Notes under the pieces: generated by a model
Databases searched by the model: none
Seen by the model: only the letters and a program-made list of their open reading frames with translations
Told to the model about the DNA's origin: nothing
Source of the DNA: Prolixibacteraceae bacterium
GTDB taxonomy: Bacteria > Bacteroidota > Bacteroidia > Bacteroidales > Prolixibacteraceae
Direction: 5' to 3'
Assembly: GCA_003450125.1 (NCBI GenBank)
Contig: DMFR01000140.1
Coordinates: 9,044 to 21,272, forward strand
Length of the DNA: 12,229 bases
Shown: piece by piece, positions 1 to 6,747 of the stretch
How positions within the stretch are numbered: the first letter of the stretch is position 1
Layout of the letters: every line of letters begins with the position of its first letter
Made by a program: the position numbers and the translations under genes

Positions 1-1218
1 GATGAGAATCAGTTTTTCCGTGGATTGGCCAGTCAACTGAAATTGGGCCACATTACTTTTATTCCATTTGTATCCCTTCGAATGTTGGATGCAAATATTG
101 ACACCATAGATAGTATGCCCTATTTCGGAGCATTTCAAACCAGCGGTTATCACCGCACAGCATCAGAAATAGCCCATAAAAACGCGCTCCAACAAATGGT
201 TGGTGGTGGATCTGCCGGTTTATCCTACAAGCGTTGGGCTATTGGATTTACTGGTGTTTTTACCCGTTTTAATGCCTCGATGGACCGAACTGACGAACCT
301 TTTAATCAATTCCTGTGGGAAGGAAAAGAAAACATTGTTGGAAGCATTGACTGGAAAGGATCGGTGAGAAATATATTCCTTTTCGGAGAGGCAGCTGCCA
401 GTGCAAATAATGGGAAAGCGCTCTTGTCAGGGCTATTGCTCAAACCTGCATCCAATGCTGAACTGACTGCTGTCTACCGAAATATCAACACGACTTACTT
501 CAGTTTTTACGCCAATGCATTTACTGAATCATCGCGTGTAAACGATGAACATTCACTGTATCTTGGATTCAAACTGTTCCCTGCCCCACATTGGACTTTA
601 CGAACCTATACCGACCTCTTTGAGTATCGTTGGATCAAGTACACAACGACAGCCCCTTCCAATGGCACTGAATTATTTGCTCAATTAACCTATCAGCCTT
701 CAGAAAGAATGGAGCTCTATTTTCGTTTTTTTCAGGAAGCAAAGAAATTAAAAGTCATTACTCAGAATTTCAAGTACAACGAAATTCAGCAGATCAACCG
801 GTATCGATTTAGCTATACTCAAAAGATTAGTGAAAACTTCAGCCTGAAAAGTAGAATTGAGTGTTCCCTTTATTCAAAACTGACTCATGAAAAAGGCTTT
901 CTGGCCTATCAGGATTTGATTTATCACCCTTTGGGAAAACGCTTTTCTATGAATGGTCGCCTTGCATGGTTTGATACAGAGGGGTACAATTCCAGGTTGT
1001 ATGCCTATGAAAATGATGTGCTTTACTCCTTTTCAATCCCTGCTCTCTACGGAAAAGGAATCAGGGCTTATCTGAATTTCAGGCAATCGTTTAATGAAAA
1101 TTTTTCACTATGGTTCAAAGCAGCTGTTACACACCGAATTTCGCAAAATGGAACAGAAGAATCAGATGATTCTGACACCAATTCTGAGTTTAAAGTTCAA
1201 CTGAGATATCAGTTTTGA
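1..1218 (+). CDS. C-terminal part of outer-membrane beta-barrel protein, probably helix-hairpin-helix family (5' truncated)
   Basis: The frame is open from base 1 (Asp-Glu-Asn-Gln-Phe-Phe-Arg-Gly) with no stop upstream, so the gene runs in from outside the window; the TTG at 25 is not a credible start. The visible 405 residues are rich in alternating aromatic/polar strands (for example YLGFKLFPAPHWTLRTYTD and RYRFSYTQKISENFSLKSRI) and end in KVQLRYQF. A terminal Phe after a strand is the usual signal for beta-barrel assembly in the outer membrane. The opening FFRGLA, the SGYHRT segment and the repeated short strands resemble the C-terminal barrel of Bacteroidota proteins annotated as helix-hairpin-helix (ComEA-like) domain proteins; this comes from memory of the family, and the diagnostic N-terminal HhH repeats are not in the window. 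The barrel reading is inferred from pattern. The name is less certain, and a DNA-uptake role is not shown. Confidence 0.7.
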   Translation, partial: DENQFFRGLASQLKLGHITFIPFVSLRMLDANIDTIDSMPYFGAFQTSGYHRTASEIAHKNALQQMVGGGSAGLSYKRWAIGFTGVFTRFNASMDRTDEPFNQFLWEGKENIVGSIDWKGSVRNIFLFGEAAASANNGKALLSGLLLKPASNAELTAVYRNINTTYFSFYANAFTESSRVNDEHSLYLGFKLFPAPHWTLRTYTDLFEYRWIKYTTTAPSNGTELFAQLTYQPSERMELYFRFFQEAKKLKVITQNFKYNEIQQINRYRFSYTQKISENFSLKSRIECSLYSKLTHEKGFLAYQDLIYHPLGKRFSMNGRLAWFDTEGYNSRLYAYENDVLYSFSIPALYGKGIRAYLNFRQSFNENFSLWFKAAVTHRISQNGTEESDDSDTNSEFKVQLRYQF

Positions 1219-1243
1219 TTCATTCAATTTGTAATATTGATAA

Positions 1244-1255
1244 AACCAATTGGTT
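1244..1255. repeat. 12-bp perfect palindrome AACCAATTGGTT
   Basis: The self-complementary AACCAATTGGTT lies in the 124-bp gap between the barrel gene and the acyltransferase, about 60 bp upstream of the acyltransferase -7 box. GGTTATACC follows immediately and is itself nearly symmetrical. It could be an operator or a chance AT-rich palindrome. There is no T tract, so it is not a terminator. Confidence 0.35.
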
Positions 1256-1315
1256 ATACCAAAGTAAAAAAATCAAAATAATCAATTTTTGCCCCTCTTG
1301 TTCATTCTCAATTGC

Positions 1316-1323
1316 TATATTTG
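1316..1323 (+). promoter_or_regulatory. -7 promoter box TATATTTG for the acyltransferase
   Basis: TATATTTG matches the Bacteroidota primary-sigma -7 element TAnnTTTG exactly. TTG triplets at 1289-1291 and 1298-1300 are candidate -33 elements, but with spacings of 24 and 15 nt they fall just outside the usual 17-23. Transcription would begin near 1329, giving a leader of roughly 15 nt before the ATG at 1343. It also means that an upstream in-frame ATG at 1289 cannot be used from this promoter. Confidence 0.6.
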
Positions 1324-1342
1324 CGCTTCAAAAAAATTGTGC

Positions 1343-2503
1343 ATGGTCCCCAAAATTAATTTTGACGATATACGCCCTTTCAACGATTCAGAAGTCGACA
1401 CACATATTCAATTGCTCCTTGAGGATGCCTATTTTCAACATATATTAGAATTTATTTACAAGGCTCCTGATAAAATAGAAAAGGCCAAACTGGCACTCTC
1501 ACAAATACACAATATAAAAGACCTTCAATATAATTTTGTATATCAGTTAATTGAAGACCTGATTTTAAAACCATCCATCGACGGATTAACTTCCAGCGGA
1601 CTGGATAAACTGGATAAAAACAAAAGTTATCTGTTCATTTCAAACCACCGGGATATTATTCTCGATTCAGCCCTTTTGAATTACCTCATTGTCCTTGAAG
1701 GGATGAATACCACCGAAATTGCAATCGGCAATAACCTGTTGATCGGTAAATGGATCGAATATACGGTAAAATTAAACCGTGCCTTTGTAGTCCGTCGCAA
1801 TCTTCCTTCCAGGGAATTACTGATGGCCTCAAAAAAACTTTCAGAATACATCCGAAGAGACATCGCCCGGAATAATACCTCTGTGTGGATCGCACAACGC
1901 GAAGGCAGGACTAAAGACGGAAACGACAAAACTCAGATTGCATTACTCAAAATGCTTAATTTAAGCAACATCAATGAGTTTGACGAAGGGTTTAAGGAAT
2001 TACAGATTGTTCCCCTTTCCATTTCCTATGAAATAGAACCTTGCGGCATTTCCAAGGTAGAAGAACTGTATAAACGGCAAACAGAAGGTTACGAAAAAAC
2101 ACAGGAAGACGACTTGAGAAGTATGGGTCATGGGCTGGTTAATCCCAAAGGAAACGTTCATTTTGCTTTTGGAGAACCGCTCAACGGACAAATTGATGGT
2201 TTTGCCAAAGCAACCACTGTGAGTGACCAGATTGAAAAACTGGCTGAATATATTGACCAACAGATTTATCTTAATTTTAAACTCTGGCCAAACAATTACA
2301 TTGCTGAAGATTTAATGAATAATTCAGCTGCCAATTCCAGCCACTACACGAAAGAACAATACGATAAATTCTGCATTCTGTTGGAAAAAGCATTGTCAGA
2401 AATTCCTGGTGATGAAAAGATGATTCGCTCCATGTTCCTGCAACTATATGTAAACCCATTGCTTAACCAAAGAAGATCATTGCTTGAGGCAAATACCATT
2501 TGA
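1343..2503 (+). CDS. PlsC/PlsB-like lysophospholipid or glycerol-phosphate acyltransferase
   Basis: A 386-residue protein of the 1-acylglycerol-3-phosphate / glycerol-3-phosphate acyltransferase fold, expected to move a fatty acyl chain onto a glycerol-phosphate lipid precursor at the inner face of the cytoplasmic membrane. Block I reads FISNHRDIILDSALLN (residues 98-113, His102). Block II is LNRAFVVRR (144-152). Block III is AQREGRTKDGND (184-195), equivalent to the FPEGTR block. A later IVPLSISYE (222-230) matches the IVPV-type block IV. The ATG at 1343 (MVPKINFDD) is chosen because a -7 promoter box sits at 1316-1323, downstream of an alternative in-frame ATG at 1289 whose 18 extra residues would be read before transcription begins. 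In block I the Asp follows His by six residues (HX5D) instead of the standard HX4D, though Asp104 two after His could serve. No long hydrophobic segment is obvious. Acceptor and acyl donor cannot be told from sequence. Confidence 0.85.
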   Translation: MVPKINFDDIRPFNDSEVDTHIQLLLEDAYFQHILEFIYKAPDKIEKAKLALSQIHNIKDLQYNFVYQLIEDLILKPSIDGLTSSGLDKLDKNKSYLFISNHRDIILDSALLNYLIVLEGMNTTEIAIGNNLLIGKWIEYTVKLNRAFVVRRNLPSRELLMASKKLSEYIRRDIARNNTSVWIAQREGRTKDGNDKTQIALLKMLNLSNINEFDEGFKELQIVPLSISYEIEPCGISKVEELYKRQTEGYEKTQEDDLRSMGHGLVNPKGNVHFAFGEPLNGQIDGFAKATTVSDQIEKLAEYIDQQIYLNFKLWPNNYIAEDLMNNSAANSSHYTKEQYDKFCILLEKALSEIPGDEKMIRSMFLQLYVNPLLNQRRSLLEANTI

Positions 2504-2751
2504 ACTGGCCTGCGTACTTGGCTGTCGGCCTACACTGCTCCTCAAGGGCCATCCATCCATGCCCATCCTTGAAGCGACGGGAGTTCTTGTTATGGATGAA
2601 ATCGGTCAATTGCTCAACCAGCATGAATTTATTTTAAAGATTACCTACTGAGATTTCAGCCATTGGAATGGAGCCAGGCAAAGCATTCATTCCCCCCAAC
2701 CCCCATTTTTTCCCATTTGGAATAAAAAGGTACTTCCCTACTTAAACCCTA

Positions 2752-2805
2752 TTGGAAACCTATTCCAAGTCTACTTGCAATTATATCTGTAGTAGGGTTG
2801 GAGTA
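2752..2805. repeat. Nested inverted repeats (hairpin-forming)
   Basis: Two overlapping symmetries are visible. TTGGAA (2752-2757) pairs exactly with TTCCAA (2763-2768) across a 5-nt spacer. TATTCCAAGTCTACT (2761-2775) pairs with AGTAGGGTTGGAGTA (2791-2805) at 12 of 15 positions across a 15-nt loop. The two hairpins share the TTCCAA arm, so they would exclude one another. There is no T tract on either strand, so neither is a standard terminator. Confidence 0.5.
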
Positions 2806-2824
2806 GCGTTGGTGTAGGGTTGGT
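2792..2824. repeat. 11-bp tandem repeat, three copies (GTAGsGTTGGw)
   Basis: Three contiguous copies are GTAGGGTTGGA (2792-2802), GTAGCGTTGGT (2803-2813) and GTAGGGTTGGT (2814-2824), differing at only two positions of the unit. The first copy also forms the right arm of the hairpin with 2761-2775. The repeat sits between convergent genes and codes for nothing evident. Confidence 0.75.
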
Positions 2825-3021
2825 AAAAGATCACCCTCAAATTAATCTTGTGGAAAGATGAATCTACGATGGATTAAAAATAAACAAATTCAGGGAATAA
2901 TGTGCAAAAAAATAGCATTTAAGCAGAATATTTCAAGCCCACGCCATTTGGGTTACGACCCCCTGTATAGGATCTCCGGACTTGATGAAAATTCGATTCT
3001 GTTTTAAAAATCCAAATTCCT

Positions 3022-4743
3022 TCAATACGCCTTGGTTTGAATATCCCTTATATATAGTTGCAAAGTTGTTTTGCCCCTGAATTCATTTTCAGCAAGGGAA
3101 TAGCAAATATCGAAAGGAAGCCCCTGGTTAATGGCTTCAAAATGGTGAGACTGGTTGAAGGCAATGGCTGAAAATTGGGAAGAATTACTGGTCGGTTCAA
3201 TCAGATCGAGCTTTAGATGTTCCTGATTTTTACCCACTGGCCGGCTGGTTCCACTATCGAGTACATTTTCAGTAATAAAAACGGGCACCATATTATGAGG
3301 TCCAAAAGGTGCAAACTGTTTGAGCAATCGGTAGAACTTTGGAGTAATGTCTGAAAGCAATATTTTGGCTTCTGCCTCAATGGATTCAGTTTGCTGCTTG
3401 TCGGTAATGAGTTTGGTCACAATTTCCTCAAATCGGCGAGAGAACTCATAGATATTCTCGATTTTCATCGTTAACCCGGCGGCATACATGTGTCCCCCGT
3501 AAGATTCCAGCAAATCGCTGCATTGACCAATGGCTTCATATAAGTCAAAATCACGCACAGAACGGGCAGACCCGGTGGCCATCCCATTTGATTCAGTCAA
3601 GACCACTGTAGGACGATAAAAGTGTTCGGTCAGCCTTGAGGCGACAATACCAACGACCCCTTTATGCCAATCACGGTTATAAAGAACGGTTGCATTTTTA
3701 AATTCGTGATCCGAATTGCGTTCAATCATGGCAAGCGCTTCCTGGGTAATGTCCCTGTCAAGGGTCTTCCGGATTTCGTTGTATGAATTGATTTCATCAC
3801 CAAGCAACACTGCTTCAGCTTCATTGGTAGCAGTTAATATGGCAACTGACTTTTTACCATGTTCAATACGGCCCGATGCATTAAGCCGTGGGCCAATTTT
3901 AAATACGATATCGCTGATTGATATTTCTTCGGCAATGAAACCCGAATATTGCATGATGGTTTTCAGACCAATACTGGGCGAAGTGTTCAGTTTTTTGAGT
4001 CCGTAGTAAGCCATTACCCTATTCTCCCCGGACACGGGAACAATATCAGAAGCAATACTGACAACCAACAAATCCATCAGTTCGGCAATTTCAGCAAATG
4101 GCACATTGTTTTGTTTGGAATACGCCTGGAGGAGTTTAAACCCAACACCGCAACCCGAAAGTTCTTTATAGGGATAATTGCAATCAATTCTTTTGGGATC
4201 GAGCACAGCCACTGCATCAGGAATGGTCTCATCGGGATTGTGGTGATCGCAGATAATGAAATCAATGCCAAGATCCTTGGCCATCTGTATCTTTTCAACG
4301 GCTTTAATACCGCAATCGAGTACAATAACCAATGTCACCTTTTGCTCCGAAGCATAGTAAATACTGGCTTTGGAAATGCCGTATCCTTCAGAATAACGAT
4401 CGGGAATGTAATAATCGAGGTTTTGTATCCTTGAGCGTAGAAACTGGTACATCATGGCCACTGAAGTTGTTCCGTCAACATCATAGTCGCCATAGATGAG
4501 CACATTCTCCTGATTTTTGATCGCCTTTTCAAGACGATCTACTGCTTTGTCCATGTCCTTCATCAGGAAAGGATCGTGCAAATCAGTTAATTTAGGTCTG
4601 AAGAAGGACTGAGCCTCAGAATATGTAGTGATGCCTCTTTGAGCTAAAAGATTGGCAATAACCATATTAACATTTAACGCTGCGGATAAGTGTTTTATGA
4701 TATTTATATCGCCCTCTTTTTTAATATTCCAAACTTTACCCAT
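3022..4743 (-). CDS. recJ: Single-stranded-DNA-specific 5'-3' exonuclease RecJ
   Basis: A 573-residue DHH-family nuclease that degrades single-stranded DNA 5'-3' in recombinational repair, mismatch repair and processing of stalled forks. The manganese-binding motifs appear in order: YGDYDVDG (84-91), LDCGI (142-146), CDHHNPDE (165-172) with the defining Asp-His-His at 166-168, and ASDIVPV (231-237). IGPRLNASGRIEHG (283-296) links to the DHHA1 domain, which carries ESYGGHMYAAGLTM (413-426). The C-terminal part (about 465-573) corresponds to the RecJ OB-type domain. Length is normal for the family. The start at 4743 (MGKVWNIKKEG) is preferred over the TTG at 4788, because that TTG lies inside the -7 promoter box at 4786-4793 and its 15 extra residues (MRNFCIISNCS...) look like untranslated DNA. 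It is divergent from lysS and convergent with the acyltransferase, so it appears monocistronic. Confidence 0.96.
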   Translation of the reverse strand: MGKVWNIKKEGDINIIKHLSAALNVNMVIANLLAQRGITTYSEAQSFFRPKLTDLHDPFLMKDMDKAVDRLEKAIKNQENVLIYGDYDVDGTTSVAMMYQFLRSRIQNLDYYIPDRYSEGYGISKASIYYASEQKVTLVIVLDCGIKAVEKIQMAKDLGIDFIICDHHNPDETIPDAVAVLDPKRIDCNYPYKELSGCGVGFKLLQAYSKQNNVPFAEIAELMDLLVVSIASDIVPVSGENRVMAYYGLKKLNTSPSIGLKTIMQYSGFIAEEISISDIVFKIGPRLNASGRIEHGKKSVAILTATNEAEAVLLGDEINSYNEIRKTLDRDITQEALAMIERNSDHEFKNATVLYNRDWHKGVVGIVASRLTEHFYRPTVVLTESNGMATGSARSVRDFDLYEAIGQCSDLLESYGGHMYAAGLTMKIENIYEFSRRFEEIVTKLITDKQQTESIEAEAKILLSDITPKFYRLLKQFAPFGPHNMVPVFITENVLDSGTSRPVGKNQEHLKLDLIEPTSNSSQFSAIAFNQSHHFEAINQGLPFDICYSLAENEFRGKTTLQLYIRDIQTKAY

Positions 4744-4785
4744 TACGTTTACTTCAGAACAATTTGATATTATGCAAAAATTTCT

Positions 4786-4793
4786 CAAAGATA
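4786..4793 (-). promoter_or_regulatory. -7 promoter box TATCTTTG for recJ
   Basis: The minus strand reads TATCTTTG, an exact match to Bacteroidota TAnnTTTG, followed after two bases by GAAATTTTTG. Transcription would start near 4780, with a leader of about 37 nt before the ATG at 4743. No clear TTG appears at the usual -33 spacing. The box decides the recJ start codon. Confidence 0.65.
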
Positions 4794-4827
4794 GGAAATG
4801 AACTCAGAATTAGAAAGTAAATCAAGC

Positions 4828-4852
4828 ATATTAACACACATTTTGTTAATAT
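4828..4852. promoter_or_regulatory. Inverted repeat ATATTAACA-N7-TGTTAATAT, candidate operator
   Basis: Perfect 9-bp arms (4828-4836 and 4844-4852) flank a 7-nt spacer CACATTT. It lies in the recJ/lysS divergent region, about 35 bp upstream of the recJ -7 box and about 110 bp upstream of the lysS box. The size and symmetry suit a dimeric DNA-binding regulator. There is no T tract typical of a terminator, and the AT-rich composition raises the chance of coincidence. Confidence 0.4.
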
Positions 4853-4963
4853 AAATGAACCCCGGTACAACTCAACATCAACTTTTTCGGATTTTAGGCC
4901 TCTGGAAATCGGCGTCAGTTAAAACCATGTTCCCCGGTTCACTTCAAATATGCAATAGTTTGC

Positions 4964-4971
4964 TATCTTTG
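4964..4971 (+). promoter_or_regulatory. -7 promoter box TATCTTTG for lysS-gpsA-pgi
   Basis: TATCTTTG is an exact TAnnTTTG match, followed by CGGAAATTTTTG. The ATG of lysS is 35 nt beyond the box, giving a leader of about 30 nt. The octamer is identical to that of the divergent recJ promoter. No convincing -33 TTG was found at the expected spacing. Confidence 0.65.
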
Positions 4972-5006
4972 CGGAAATTTTTGGACTATTTTAACCATAC
5001 GAACGA

Positions 5007-6731
5007 ATGAGTATATCTGATTTAAGCGAACAGGAAATCATAAGACGTAACTCCTTGCAGAAGATGCTGGAAATGGGAATTGATCCTTATCCTGCCGCTG
5101 AATTCCCCGTAAATGCTTTGGTTCTTGAGATAAGAGAGAATTACAACCCTGAATTGAATAATTTTCAGCAAGTCGTTTTAGCAGGCCGCATCATGAACCG
5201 TCGGATCATGGGGAAAGCTTCGTTTACCGAACTGCAGGATTCATCGGGAAGGATACAGTTGTATCTAAACCGGGATGAAATTTGTCCCGATGAAGATAAA
5301 TCCCTTTACAATGATGTGTTCAAGAAATTACTCGACATTGGGGATATTGTAGGGGTTAAAGGCTTTGCATTCATCACCCAGGTAGGTGAACTTTCAATTC
5401 ATGTGAAAGAGTTTGTTGTCCTGAGCAAATCACTTCATCCGCTGCCGGTTGTAAAAGAAAAAGATGGTCAGCTGTTCGATGCAGTTACCGATCCTGAAAT
5501 GAGATATCGTCAGCGGTATGTTGACCTGATTGTTAATCCCCAGGTGAAGGACACCTTTCTGAAGCGGACAAAAATCATCAATACCATGCGTCAATTTTTC
5601 AACGAACAGGGTTACCTGGAAGTTGAAACACCCATATTACAGTCTATACCCGGAGGGGCAACAGCCCGTCCGTTTATCACCCACCACAATGCCCTTAATA
5701 TTCCGCTTTACCTACGTGTTGCCAATGAGCTTTATCTAAAGCGACTTATTGTAGGCGGGTTTGATGGTGTATACGAGTTTGCCAAGGACTTCCGCAACGA
5801 AGGGATGGACCGAACACACAATCCTGAGTTTACGGTCATGGAAATCTATGTAGCTTACAAAGACTACATCTGGATGATGAATTTTACTGAAGAAATGATT
5901 GAACGCGTAGCCATTGCACTTCATGGAACGACCGATGTTCAGTTGGGCGATCAGATCATCAATTTCAAACGGCCCTTTAAACGCGTAACCATGTATGATG
6001 CCATCAAGGAACATACAGGCTTTGACATTTCAGGGAAATCAGAAGATGAACTGAGGAGTATTTGCAAACAGCTGGGCCTTGAAACTGACCCGACCATGGG
6101 AAAAGGCAAATTGATTGATGAAATATTCGGTGAAAAATGTGAACACCATTATATTCAACCCACCTTTATTATTGACTATCCGGTTGAGATGTCACCGCTG
6201 ACCAAGAAACATCGCTCGGTAGCAGGATTGACAGAACGCTTTGAATTGATGGTCAACGGTAAAGAGCTGGCCAACGCTTATTCAGAACTGAATGACCCGA
6301 TTGAACAGCGAGAACGTTTTGAAGACCAGATGAGACTTTCGGAAAAAGGGGATGACGAAGCCATGTTTATCGACCAGGACTTTTTACGTGCCCTGGAATA
6401 CGGGATGCCGCCAACTTCAGGAATGGGAATTGGGATTGACCGTTTGGCGATGTTTATGACCAATAACCTTTCAATTCAGGATGTTCTTTTCTTCCCTCAA
6501 ATGAAGCCAGAAAAGGGTGCAGATGCACCAGATGCGGATGAAAAGTTCATGGAACTGGGAATTTCAGCTGAATGGGTGGAAGTAATCAAGAAAATAGGGT
6601 TAAAAAAAGTTAAAGAGTTAAAAGAAGTTAAAGTCAGCAAATTTTTTAACGACATTTGTGGATTCAACAAAAAGAACAAGCTGGGCCTAGTCAATCCTTC
6701 ATTGGATGAGGTAAACAAGTGGCTGTCATAA
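5007..6731 (+). CDS. lysS: Lysine--tRNA ligase, class II, with Bacteroidota-type C-terminal tail
   Basis: This cytoplasmic enzyme charges tRNA-Lys with lysine using ATP. An N-terminal OB-fold for anticodon binding (about 55-140, including LAGRIMNRRIMGKASFTELQ) precedes the class II catalytic core. Motif 1 lies around 195-215 (FNEQGYLEVETPILQSIPGG), motif 2 is FRNEGMDRTHNPEF (262-275) and motif 3 is GMGIGIDRLAM (472-482). At 574 residues it is about 70 longer than the E. coli enzyme (about 505). The extra part follows FFPQMKPE (495-502), ends NKKNKLGLVNPSLDEVNKWLS, and from memory is usual for Bacteroidota LysRS. Within it LKKVKE-LKEVKV (532-543) comes from an 18-nt tandem duplication. It is the first gene of a probable operon, with gpsA beginning 16 nt later. 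Confidence 0.97.
   Translation: MSISDLSEQEIIRRNSLQKMLEMGIDPYPAAEFPVNALVLEIRENYNPELNNFQQVVLAGRIMNRRIMGKASFTELQDSSGRIQLYLNRDEICPDEDKSLYNDVFKKLLDIGDIVGVKGFAFITQVGELSIHVKEFVVLSKSLHPLPVVKEKDGQLFDAVTDPEMRYRQRYVDLIVNPQVKDTFLKRTKIINTMRQFFNEQGYLEVETPILQSIPGGATARPFITHHNALNIPLYLRVANELYLKRLIVGGFDGVYEFAKDFRNEGMDRTHNPEFTVMEIYVAYKDYIWMMNFTEEMIERVAIALHGTTDVQLGDQIINFKRPFKRVTMYDAIKEHTGFDISGKSEDELRSICKQLGLETDPTMGKGKLIDEIFGEKCEHHYIQPTFIIDYPVEMSPLTKKHRSVAGLTERFELMVNGKELANAYSELNDPIEQRERFEDQMRLSEKGDDEAMFIDQDFLRALEYGMPPTSGMGIGIDRLAMFMTNNLSIQDVLFFPQMKPEKGADAPDADEKFMELGISAEWVEVIKKIGLKKVKELKEVKVSKFFNDICGFNKKNKLGLVNPSLDEVNKWLS
6599..6634 (+). repeat. 18-nt in-frame tandem duplication inside lysS
   Basis: The segments 6599-6616 and 6617-6634 are both 18 nt, each made of two GTTAAA-led blocks, and differ at two positions. 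They encode LKKVKE and LKEVKV in the C-terminal tail of LysRS. Because 18 is divisible by three the frame is kept, and the repeat adds one more lysine-rich helical turn-and-a-half. Confidence 0.7.
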
Positions 6732-6747
6732 CCGGTAAATCAAATCA

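Larger units (their letters stand above)
2504..3021. other. 518-bp gene-free stretch: GC-rich islet, repeats, no convincing gene
   Basis: This separates the 3' ends of two convergent genes (acyltransferase and recJ). The first part is GC-rich: 37 of 60 bases in 2521-2580 are G or C, unlike the AT-leaning neighbours. It holds short open frames on both strands (minus 2624-2463, 53 residues; plus from 2559 to the stop at 2649-2651, 30 residues) that I cannot assign. The centre (2752-2824) holds an inverted repeat and an 11-bp tandem repeat, listed separately. The last part contains a 49-codon open frame (2858-3007) without recognisable domains. No hairpin plus T tract was found for either convergent gene. 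The islet may be the eroded remnant of a gene or mobile element; this is inference. Confidence 0.6.

Noticed and set aside
1215..1448. Plus-strand 77-codon frame across the barrel gene stop and acyltransferase start
   Set aside because: It runs through the promoter and the start of the acyltransferase in another frame, has low-complexity Lys/Ile composition and shows no domain.
2858..3007. 49-codon plus-strand frame (MNLRWIKNK... ending SILF) before recJ
   Set aside because: It has some protein-like stretch (PRHLGYDPLYRISGLDE) but no promoter box, no recognised family and is too short to separate from chance; kept only as a remark in the gene-free stretch.
3716..4434. Long plus-strand frames antisense to recJ
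   Set aside because: They lie wholly within recJ, whose motifs are unmistakable on the minus strand; shadows of its codon pattern.
4857..4940. GAACC ... GGTTC with CCCCGGT repeated at both ends in the lysS upstream region
   Set aside because: Complementarity covers only five bases at the ends and does not extend inward; too weak to call a structure.
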